Origin: Melioribacter sp.
GTDB lineage: Bacteria; Bacteroidota; Ignavibacteria; Ignavibacteriales; Melioribacteraceae
NCBI GenBank assembly: GCA_012026935.1
Contig: VEPI01000095.1
Coordinates: forward strand, 1-40,532
Reading direction: 5' to 3'
Length of the DNA: 40,532 bases
Positions 27,667 to 34,920 of this stretch are shown here, piece after piece (position 1 is the stretch's first letter; every line of letters begins with the position of its first letter). The notes under the pieces were generated by a model, which saw only the letters and a program-made list of their open reading frames with translations, was not told the DNA's origin and did not search any database. Both the position numbers and the translations under genes were made by a program.

Positions 27667-29295
27667 CTAATTAAAATCGTTGGTTATATCAATACCTGTT
27701 TTAGTTGCTAAGAAATAATAATTCTGAGGATTTATTTTTTCTTCTTCTTGAAGTTTTATTTTTACAAAATATTTTAATTGGAATTTCGTTAGTCGGGATA
27801 TAAATCCTTCCCTAAGTTTTAATCCGAGTGAAGGATGTACTTTCAATGTTAACGATTTGGATTTTCCTTCAACATGATAACGTTTTAACCAATGTTCAAT
27901 TTCATGAATCAGATTTGACTTTTTAGTAAGCAAACCTGTACCTGCACAATACGGACAAGCATCATTCATAGATTGTACAATATTTTCCCGGATTCTTTCG
28001 CGCGTAATTTGCATTAATCCGAATTCCGTCATCGGAAGCATTGCAATTTTAGCACGGTCTTTTTTAAATTCTTTTTTCAGCTCATCATAAATCTTTTTAC
28101 GGTTCTTTTCATCTTCAAGATCTATGAAATCTACGACAATTAATCCCCCGATATCGCGCAGCCGTAACTGACGAACGATTTCGCGTGAAGCTTCCAAATC
28201 CGTTTTAAGAGAATTAAGTTCTTGTTCTTTTTTAGCCGCATAACGACCGCTGTTCACATCAATAACAACCATCGCTTCTGTATGTTCAATTACAATGTGT
28301 CCTCCGCTTGGCAAAGAAACTTTTCGCCCCATCAACCCTTTGATCTGTTCATCAATCTTGAATGCTTCAAAAATGGGTTCATCTTGCTTAAATAATTCTA
28401 TTCTATCAATAAGTTCCGGTTGAATGAACTGAACATAGTTGCGTACTTCTTTATATAACTTTTTTGAATCAACAAAAACTTTTGAAACATCAGGGGTGAA
28501 CAAATCTCTTATCACACTGATTGTAGTGCTAAGATCTTTATATAGAAGTGCTGGTGGTTCTTGTTTCTTTGCATCTTCCTGCATGTCTTCCCAAATCTTA
28601 ACAAGATACCTCAAGTCACCGGAAAGCGCTTCTTCAGTTTGATCTTTAGCTGCGGTTCTAATTATCAATCCGCAGTTGGAAGGAATTATTCCACGGGCAA
28701 TTCTTCGTAATCTTTTCCGCTCTCTAAAATCATATATCTTCTTTGAAACACCGACTTTATTATCTAATGGAAGAAGGACACAAAATCTGCCCGGAATAGA
28801 AATGGAAGACGTACATCTTACGCCTTTATCCTTAACAGGTTCTTTAATAATCTGAATTAATATTGATTCTCCTTTATGCAGCTTAGGAATTTGCCTCTGT
28901 TCTCGATGATCGTGTTTATCTTTATCTCTTGCCGGTGGTTTTTGTTCCTGCGGTTGAGTTTGAACAGGAGTTTGATCTTGAGTTTGTGCTTGCGGTTCAG
29001 TTTCTTCTTCATCTGTTCCGTCATCAGCTTCCTCATCTTCATCAAGCATATCTTTTAATGCGTCTGTACGGTCGCCAATATCTGAGAAGTGAAGAAAGGC
29101 ATCATGCTTTAATCCTATGTCAATAAATACTGCACGGATACCGGGTAATACCCGGGCAACTTTTCCTAAAAATACATCTCCCACCATTCTTCTTTTTTCC
29201 GGATGATCCACGAAGAAATCAACCAGATTGTTGTCTTCAGTTATCGCAACATGGTTCTGCGATGTAGAAGAACTAATAATTATTTCTTTATTCAT
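27667..29295 (-). CDS. rng: Ribonuclease G/E family endoribonuclease
   Basis: An endonuclease for mRNA decay and rRNA 5'-end maturation. Of 542 residues, the S1 domain spans about 36-160 but is split by an acidic then Gln/Pro/Thr-rich insertion (about 77-140). The 5' sensor and DNase I-like region follow, with metal ligands Asp346 (VVIDVNSG) and Asp389 (VVDFID) spaced 43 apart as in RNase E, and the zinc-link CPYC (Cys447, Cys450). It ends soon after the small domain, so it is RNase G-like, with no degradosome tail. It follows dusB by 19 bases; pnp lies further upstream behind a terminator. Confidence 0.95.
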   Translation of the reverse strand: MNKEIIISSSTSQNHVAITEDNNLVDFFVDHPEKRRMVGDVFLGKVARVLPGIRAVFIDIGLKHDAFLHFSDIGDRTDALKDMLDEDEEADDGTDEEETEPQAQTQDQTPVQTQPQEQKPPARDKDKHDHREQRQIPKLHKGESILIQIIKEPVKDKGVRCTSSISIPGRFCVLLPLDNKVGVSKKIYDFRERKRLRRIARGIIPSNCGLIIRTAAKDQTEEALSGDLRYLVKIWEDMQEDAKKQEPPALLYKDLSTTISVIRDLFTPDVSKVFVDSKKLYKEVRNYVQFIQPELIDRIELFKQDEPIFEAFKIDEQIKGLMGRKVSLPSGGHIVIEHTEAMVVIDVNSGRYAAKKEQELNSLKTDLEASREIVRQLRLRDIGGLIVVDFIDLEDEKNRKKIYDELKKEFKKDRAKIAMLPMTEFGLMQITRERIRENIVQSMNDACPYCAGTGLLTKKSNLIHEIEHWLKRYHVEGKSKSLTLKVHPSLGLKLREGFISRLTKFQLKYFVKIKLQEEEKINPQNYYFLATKTGIDITNDFN

Positions 29296-29314
29296 TTAAA
29301 AACCTTTTTAGTTC

Positions 29315-30382
29315 TTATCCAAGCGGACTAATATTTTGATCAGTCAGCCAGAATAGAACTTTCTTTTGAAATTTTTTGTGGATCTCTTCCTTAATATGTA
29401 TTTCTTTTGAACTACTCATTATTCTTTCGGCGTGATCACTAATGAGTTCACGAAGAGTATCCAATTTTTTTACAGAAAATATTTTTTCTAGAAGAGAATT
29501 AATTCCGGTATAATTTTTAAAATACCAGATTGAATGTTTTTTAGCTTTATCTAAAGCCAATAGTTCACCAAATTCTTCTTCCAAATTTTTTATATGTTTT
29601 AACAATGTGTCTCTAACAACAAATGCATCCGGTTCTCCGGGATCAATTCCTTTTTCCATTAAAACTTGGAAACGTGAAAATATAAACGGATTACCTAACG
29701 CGCCCCTTGCAATCATTGCAGAATCACAACCGGTTAAATCAATCATTTCTTTAACGTCGTGAGGTGTAAACATTGATCCATTACCAACCACAGGAATATT
29801 TACTGCTTCTTTAACTTTTTTAAGCCAGCTCCAGTCGGCGTTCATATCATATTTATCCGCGCGCGTTCTTGCATGAACAAAAATCAAAGCACCGCCGTTA
29901 TCTTCTACTGCTTTTGCATTTTCCAAAACATTTACAGCCGATTTATCCTTTCCCAATCTAAGTTTAACCGATATTGGAACGCCGTTTGACCCGGCTACCA
30001 TTTTACGAACCAGGCTGGAAAGTATTTTAGGATCATCTAATAATGCTGCGCCCATTTTTTTAGAACAAACTTTATCAACGGGACAGCCGCAATTCAGATC
30101 AATTAAGTCGGGATTCATTTTAGAAATTTCTTTTACTGCTTCAAACAATGTTTCCGGGTGGTTTCCTAAAATTTGAACGCCGATTGGTTTTTCAGAACGG
30201 TTAAATGAGAAATGACGAAGGGTTTCAAAATTATTTTTTACAACGCCGTCCGCACTTACCATCTGAGTAAAAGTCATTCCCGCTTGCTGCTCTTTACATA
30301 TTTTTCGAAAAGAAGAGTCGGTAACCTCAGCCATTGGGGCTAAAAATAGTTTTCTGCCTATATCGAGATTTCCGATTTTCAT
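29315..30382 (-). CDS. dusB: tRNA-dihydrouridine synthase (DusB-like)
   Basis: An FMN enzyme that reduces uridine in tRNA D-loops with NADPH. The 355 residues hold a TIM barrel with LAPMAEVTDSSFRKIC near the N-terminus, the catalytic region DLNCGCP (Cys98, Cys100), then KKMGAALL, SVKLRLG, FVHARTR and IARGALGNPFIF, followed by the helical C-terminal domain (about 245-345). It is the first gene behind the pnp terminator and begins the dusB-rng pair. Confidence 0.94.
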   Translation of the reverse strand: MKIGNLDIGRKLFLAPMAEVTDSSFRKICKEQQAGMTFTQMVSADGVVKNNFETLRHFSFNRSEKPIGVQILGNHPETLFEAVKEISKMNPDLIDLNCGCPVDKVCSKKMGAALLDDPKILSSLVRKMVAGSNGVPISVKLRLGKDKSAVNVLENAKAVEDNGGALIFVHARTRADKYDMNADWSWLKKVKEAVNIPVVGNGSMFTPHDVKEMIDLTGCDSAMIARGALGNPFIFSRFQVLMEKGIDPGEPDAFVVRDTLLKHIKNLEEEFGELLALDKAKKHSIWYFKNYTGINSLLEKIFSVKKLDTLRELISDHAERIMSSSKEIHIKEEIHKKFQKKVLFWLTDQNISPLG

Positions 30383-30425
30383 TTAATAACTCTTTCCAAA
30401 ATTTCCAAAAAACACTTTGTATAAT

Positions 30426-30460
30426 AAAGATGAATCCCAAATAAATTGGGATTCATCTTT
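30426..30460 (-). terminator. Hairpin terminator at the end of the rimP-pnp operon
   Basis: A perfect 15-bp inverted repeat (30426-30440 and 30446-30460) with a 5-base loop lies 2 bases behind the pnp stop codon. On the minus strand the stem ends CATCTTT and continues ATTATAC, so the U run is short. It is probably a terminator or a 3'-end-protecting stem. It is nearly symmetrical and could act in both directions. Confidence 0.75.
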
Positions 30461-30462
30461 AA

Positions 30463-32568
30463 TTATTCTTTTTCTTCAGAATCCTGATTTACAGATTCAT
30501 TCAATAATGCTTTTCTAGAAAGAGAGAATTTACCGCCTTCAATTGCAAGTAATTTAACTTTTACCATTTCTCCTTCTTTCAAAACATCTGTTACTTTATT
30601 TATTCGCTTGTTATCTATCTGTGAAATATGCAGAAGTCCTTGCGTGCCGGGTAGAATTTCAACAAAGGCACCAAAGTCCGTGATCTTCATAATCTTGCCG
30701 GTATAATTTTTTCCAACTTCCGGTTCTGAAACAAGTAGTTTAATATATTCCTTAGCAGCTTTTGCAAGTGTTGCATCTTGTCCTGCAATGCTAACCGTTC
30801 CGTCTTCTTCAATATTAATATCAACACAAAAATCTTTCTGCATCTTCTGAATAACTTTTCCACCCGGTCCTATAACTGTACCGATTTTTTCTGTTGGAAC
30901 CTTGGTAGTAAAAATTCTGGGCGCGTAGTTGGAAATATTTGGTTTTGCATCAGAGATTGCTTCATTCATGATTCTAAGAATATGCAATCTTCCTTCTTTA
31001 GCTTGAGCCAATGCTTTTTCCATAATCTCGTATGAGATACCCTGTATTTTAATATCCATCTGTAAACCGGTAATTCCGTTTTCTGAACCTGCAACCTTGA
31101 AATCCATATCGCCGAGATGATCTTCGTTTCCAAGTATGTCGGATAGAATTGCAAACTTTTCGCTTTCTTTAACAAGTCCCATTGCAATTCCAGCTATAGC
31201 AGATTTAACCGGAACCCCGCCTTCCATTAACGCTAATGAACCTGCACAAACAGTTGCCATAGATGATGACCCGTTCGATTCAAGAATATCAGAGTTCAAG
31301 CGAATGATGTAAGGGAATTTTTCTTCGGCAGGAATAATATTTTTAAGAGAACGCTCTGCCAAATTTCCGTGTCCGACTTCTCTTCTTCCCACACCGGAAA
31401 ATCTTCCGGTTTCACCAACGCTGAACGGCGGAAAGTTGTAATGAAGAAGAAACCGTTTTTTATATTCAGGTTGAAGTCCGTCAATAATTTGTTCGTCGCC
31501 TTTAGCACCTAAAGTTAAAGTTGTTAAGCTTTGAGTTTCTCCGCGTGTGAAAAGAGCAGTTGCATGCGGTCTTGGTAAAATTCCAAGTTCGATTGTTATC
31601 GGTCTTATCTGTGTAGTATTTCTTCCGTCAAGACGTAATCCTTCATCAAGAATTCTTTTTCGCATCAAATCTTTTTCCATATCATGCAGGATTTCTTTGA
31701 TTGCCGTTTCCTGTTCAGGATATTTTTCAGCCAGTGCGGCAAGAACTTCATCAGTTAATGCATGGTTTTGTGCCGATCTTTCTTCTTTTGCTAAGACTGA
31801 TGAAACAATCGCTTTGAATTTATCATGTGCAAGCGCTGTAATATCATTGAATAAATTTTGATCAACAACTTTTTCGGCAATTTCTAACTTAGGTTTACCG
31901 CAAAGTTGTCTTAGTTCTTTCTGGACTTCGATAATTTTTTTGATTTCTGTGTGGGCAAATTTGAGTGCATCAAGCATAACTTGTTCGCTTAATTCTTTTG
32001 CCTCACCTTCAACCATCATAATTGAACTTTCAGTTCCAGCTACAACTAATTCAATATCACTTAACTCAATTTCCTGAAGTGTTGGATTTACAACAAACTC
32101 GCCGTTGATTCTTCCAACTCTAACTTCACCGATCGGTTCAAGAAACGGAATATCAGAAACTGCCAAAGCTGCCGAAGCTCCGCAAGCTGCAATTACATCC
32201 GAATCATTTTCACTATCGTATGAATATACGAATGCGGCAACTTGAGTATCATTTCTATAATTATCAGAGAAGAGCGGACGAATCGGGCGATCAATCAAGC
32301 GTGCACTAAGGATTTCTTTATCAGTAGGTTTCCCTTCGCGCTTAAAAAATCCGCCGGGAATTTTTCCCGCAGCAAAAGATTTTTCTCTATACTCAACGCT
32401 GAGCGGAAAGAAATCAACATCCGGTCGCAATTCTCCTGCTACAGCAGTAACTAAAACCATTGTATCGCCGTAGCGAACCATAACAGCGCCGTTAGCCTGT
32501 TTGGCAAGTTTTCCTGTTTCAAAAATTAATTTTTGTTTTCCTATTTGTACTTCTTTGGTATATACCAT
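30463..32568 (-). CDS. pnp: Polyribonucleotide nucleotidyltransferase (PNPase)
   Basis: A trimeric 3'-5' phosphorolytic exoribonuclease of 701 residues. Two RNase PH cores (about 5-215 and 300-540) flank an all-helical linker. The second has FTRGETQSL (340-348) and the catalytic acid pair in LGDMDFKVAG (Asp487, Asp489). A KH domain with IGPGGKVIQ (566-574) and an S1 domain (about 619-687, DFGAFVEILPGTQGLLHIS) follow. It lies 12 bases after rpsO, the widespread rpsO-pnp pairing. In E. coli PNPase autoregulates through its leader; any such leader here would be the rpsO-pnp junction. Confidence 0.98.
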   Translation of the reverse strand: MVYTKEVQIGKQKLIFETGKLAKQANGAVMVRYGDTMVLVTAVAGELRPDVDFFPLSVEYREKSFAAGKIPGGFFKREGKPTDKEILSARLIDRPIRPLFSDNYRNDTQVAAFVYSYDSENDSDVIAACGASAALAVSDIPFLEPIGEVRVGRINGEFVVNPTLQEIELSDIELVVAGTESSIMMVEGEAKELSEQVMLDALKFAHTEIKKIIEVQKELRQLCGKPKLEIAEKVVDQNLFNDITALAHDKFKAIVSSVLAKEERSAQNHALTDEVLAALAEKYPEQETAIKEILHDMEKDLMRKRILDEGLRLDGRNTTQIRPITIELGILPRPHATALFTRGETQSLTTLTLGAKGDEQIIDGLQPEYKKRFLLHYNFPPFSVGETGRFSGVGRREVGHGNLAERSLKNIIPAEEKFPYIIRLNSDILESNGSSSMATVCAGSLALMEGGVPVKSAIAGIAMGLVKESEKFAILSDILGNEDHLGDMDFKVAGSENGITGLQMDIKIQGISYEIMEKALAQAKEGRLHILRIMNEAISDAKPNISNYAPRIFTTKVPTEKIGTVIGPGGKVIQKMQKDFCVDINIEEDGTVSIAGQDATLAKAAKEYIKLLVSEPEVGKNYTGKIMKITDFGAFVEILPGTQGLLHISQIDNKRINKVTDVLKEGEMVKVKLLAIEGGKFSLSRKALLNESVNQDSEEKE

Positions 32569-32580
32569 TTAGAAACTCCA

Positions 32581-32850
32581 TTACTTTCTTATGTTCAATT
32601 CTTTAATTATGCTACGGTATTTTTCTATGTTTTTACTTGCCAGATAATCAAGCAGCCTTCTTCTTTTTCCAACCATCTGCATTAAACCCCGTCTTGAAGC
32701 ATGATCTTTTGTATGCGCTTCGAAATGACCGGTGAGACGATTAATTTCTTCCGTTAATAATGCGATTTGAACTTCGGCAGTTCCGCTATCTTTTTCACTT
32801 TTACCGAATTTTTTAATGATCGCAAGTTTTTCTTCTTTTGACAAAGACAT
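32581..32850 (-). CDS. rpsO: 30S ribosomal protein S15
   Basis: An 89-residue primary binder of 16S rRNA helices 20-22. Motifs include [20 protein letters not shown] (23-42), [22 protein letters not shown] and the C-terminal IIKELNIRK. It has the best ribosome-binding site in the window (AAGGAG, 7 bases from the ATG). The upstream 84 bases contain a nested hairpin (32881-32925) that may be an S15-responsive leader. It is co-oriented with pnp, 12 bases away. Confidence 0.98.
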   Translation of the reverse strand: MSLSKEEKLAIIKKFGKSEKDSGTAEVQIALLTEEINRLTGHFEAHTKDHASRRGLMQMVGKRRRLLDYLASKNIEKYRSIIKELNIRK

Positions 32851-32880
32851 TGTGTTACTCCTTAAGTTGATTATTCGATA

Positions 32881-32925
32881 AAACCCCAGAATTAGCCCCG
32901 CCCTCAGCGGGATAAACCGGGATTT
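32881..32925 (-). promoter_or_regulatory. Structured rpsO leader, candidate S15 autoregulatory element
   Basis: On the minus strand AAATCCCGG (complement of 32917-32925) can pair with CTGGGGTTT (complement of 32881-32889) over nine positions, two of them G-U wobbles. It encloses a hairpin CCCGC/GCGGG with a 5-base loop (32897-32911). The inner end of the outer stem has adjacent G-U and G-C pairs, the type of motif S15 recognises in its 16S site and in known leaders. A TTTT run follows, so it could also attenuate transcription. Function is inference. Confidence 0.45.
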
Positions 32926-32934
32926 ATTAGTTAA

Positions 32935-33864
32935 TTAATTTTCTATAAACTTTTGTGCTGCTTTTTTGTCAGTTTCAATTTGATGAATCAGATCTTCCTT
33001 TGTTTCAAATTTCTTTTCATTACGAAGACGTTTTAAAAATTCTACTTTAAAATATTTTCCGTAAATATCTCTGTCGAAATTTAAAATATGTACTTCGGAA
33101 ACCACTTCATGTTTATTTTCAAATGTTGGTCTAAAACCTATATTCATAATTCCAAAGTGAGTTTCATTTTCAAGCAGACATTTAACAATGTACACACCGT
33201 TCATCGGTATCGCTTTTTTCCCATCGTCCGGCTGAATGTTTGCGGTTGGAAATCCCAGCAGACGTCCGCGCTGCATCCCTTTAACAATAATACCTGCTAA
33301 TGTATAATTTCTTCCAAGCAGTAATCCTGCTTTTTCAATATCACCTGCAAATAATGCATTTCTAATTTTAGTACTGCTGATAATCTCACCATTCAACATT
33401 TCCGGCGGTACAGCAATTACTTCCAAATTGTAAATCTTTCCAACCTCACGTAATTTTTTTTCATCGCCCAAACGGTCTTTTCCAAATTTATGATCGTGCC
33501 CAATTACCATATGTGATGCACCGATCTTTTCAATAAGATATTTCTTTATGAACTCATCTGATGTTAATCGAGAAAATTCTTTTGTAAAGTTTATTACCAT
33601 CAAATTCTCAATACCAATCTTTTTAAGAACTTCTTTTTTTTCATCCAACGATGTTAATATTTTCAAATCAAAATCTTTTGAGATCACGGAACGCGGATGC
33701 GGTTCAAAAGTAATTACAAAACTTGTCCCGTTACTTCTCTTAGAAAGTTCAAGAACTTTCTCAAAAATTTTAATATGTCCGTTATGTAAACCGTCAAACG
33801 AGCCGACGGTTACAGCCGCATTTTTTATTTTTAAATATTCAGAAGTATCTGTATAAACTTTCAT
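32935..33864 (-). CDS. ribF: Bifunctional riboflavin kinase/FAD synthetase
   Basis: Converts riboflavin to FMN and then FAD. Of 309 residues, the N-terminal adenylyltransferase domain has GSFDGLHNGHIKIF (about 21-34) and VIGHDHKFGKDRLGD, and ISSTKIRNAL. The C-terminal kinase domain has GRLLGFPTANIQPDD and GVYIVKCLLE. The ATG overlaps the truB stop by one base (TAATG). Its place between truB and rpsO is the common truB-ribF-rpsO order. Confidence 0.96.
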   Translation of the reverse strand: MKVYTDTSEYLKIKNAAVTVGSFDGLHNGHIKIFEKVLELSKRSNGTSFVITFEPHPRSVISKDFDLKILTSLDEKKEVLKKIGIENLMVINFTKEFSRLTSDEFIKKYLIEKIGASHMVIGHDHKFGKDRLGDEKKLREVGKIYNLEVIAVPPEMLNGEIISSTKIRNALFAGDIEKAGLLLGRNYTLAGIIVKGMQRGRLLGFPTANIQPDDGKKAIPMNGVYIVKCLLENETHFGIMNIGFRPTFENKHEVVSEVHILNFDRDIYGKYFKVEFLKRLRNEKKFETKEDLIHQIETDKKAAQKFIEN

Positions 33865-34592
33865 TATGCTATTTCAGGTTCAGCAATAAAATAATTTTTC
33901 GCAAATTTTTTGAATTCATCAATTGATAAAGCTTCATCTACATCAAACTCGCCAATATGTGTGCGCCGTAATTCTTTAAGATAAGCTCCGCACCCAAGCT
34001 GTTCACCAAATTCACTTGCAAGAACTCTTATATATGTTCCTTTAGAACAAGTTATCTCAAAGAAGATATCAGGAAGATCAATTTTTTCAATTTCAAATTT
34101 TGATATAAAAACTTCACGCAATTCACGTTCAACTTCAATTCCCCGTCTTGCTAAACGATACAAAGATCTGCCGTTTCTTTTAACCGCAGAATACATCGGC
34201 GGTGTTTGAAATATTTTTCCGGTGAATTTATCACGCACCCGATAAATTTGATCTTCGGTTATGCCGTCAAAATTATTCCTTGTGTCAAAATCTGTCTCTG
34301 TATCAAATGAGCGCGTTGTTCTTCCAAGAGTAATGATGCCCTTATACGTTTTTTCAAGATTTTGAATCTCCGGAATTTTTTTTGTCATTTTTCCGGTACA
34401 AACAATCATCAATCCTGTTGCCATCGGATCAAGCGTTCCTGCATGTCCAACTTTTCTAACACCAACTGTTTCTCTAACTCTATAGACACAATCGAACGCA
34501 CTTTTTAACAATGCTTTATCAAAAAGAATAATTTCACCGTCAACAAAGTTCGGATCAATTTCAGTTATTGTGTTTTTCGTTATCGCTTTCAT
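33864..34592 (-). CDS. truB: tRNA pseudouridine-55 synthase
   Basis: Makes the T-loop pseudouridine of tRNAs. The 242 residues contain KVGHAGTLDPMATGLM with catalytic Asp55, then YKGIITLGRTTRSFDTETD, TPPMYSAVKRNGRSLYRLAR and CSKGTYIRVLA. It is short, ending soon after the catalytic domain without a full PUA domain. Its ATG lies 32 bases inside rbfA; there is no later Met that would keep the N-terminal strands, so the overlap appears genuine. Confidence 0.95.
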   Translation of the reverse strand: MKAITKNTITEIDPNFVDGEIILFDKALLKSAFDCVYRVRETVGVRKVGHAGTLDPMATGLMIVCTGKMTKKIPEIQNLEKTYKGIITLGRTTRSFDTETDFDTRNNFDGITEDQIYRVRDKFTGKIFQTPPMYSAVKRNGRSLYRLARRGIEVERELREVFISKFEIEKIDLPDIFFEITCSKGTYIRVLASEFGEQLGCGAYLKELRRTHIGEFDVDEALSIDEFKKFAKNYFIAEPEIA

Positions 34593-34920
34593 GAATTTTT
34601 TTGAACAAATCTTCCATTTTTTCTACGTAGTCCAGAGTATCATCTATAAAAAAGTGAAGTTCAGGAACAAATCTAACTTGTATCCTTCCGGCTAATTGTG
34701 TTCTGATCATTCCTTTTATTTCATTTACTCTATCCAGAACTTGAGTGCGTTTCTCTTTATCATAAACTGATAAATAAACTTTAGTATGCTTCAAATCCGG
34801 ACTCATCTTTACGTTCGTAACGGTAATCATTCCGAAAGTAGGATCCTGAACTTTGTGAAGAAAAATCAAACTCAATTCTTCTTTAATCAAACTTGAAACT
34901 TTATCTATTCTGTGAGTCAT
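34561..34920 (-). CDS. rbfA: 30S ribosome-binding factor A
   Basis: A 119-residue KH-like protein that assists late 30S maturation and cold adaptation. Features are the N-terminal helix (RIDKVSSLIKEELSLIF), DPTFGMITVTNVKMSPDLKHTKVYLSV and the C-terminal RIQVRFVPELHFFIDDTLDY. Its ATG overlaps the infB stop by one base and its 3' end overlaps truB by 32 bases. Confidence 0.96.
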   Translation of the reverse strand: MTHRIDKVSSLIKEELSLIFLHKVQDPTFGMITVTNVKMSPDLKHTKVYLSVYDKEKRTQVLDRVNEIKGMIRTQLAGRIQVRFVPELHFFIDDTLDYVEKMEDLFKKIHESDNEKHNN

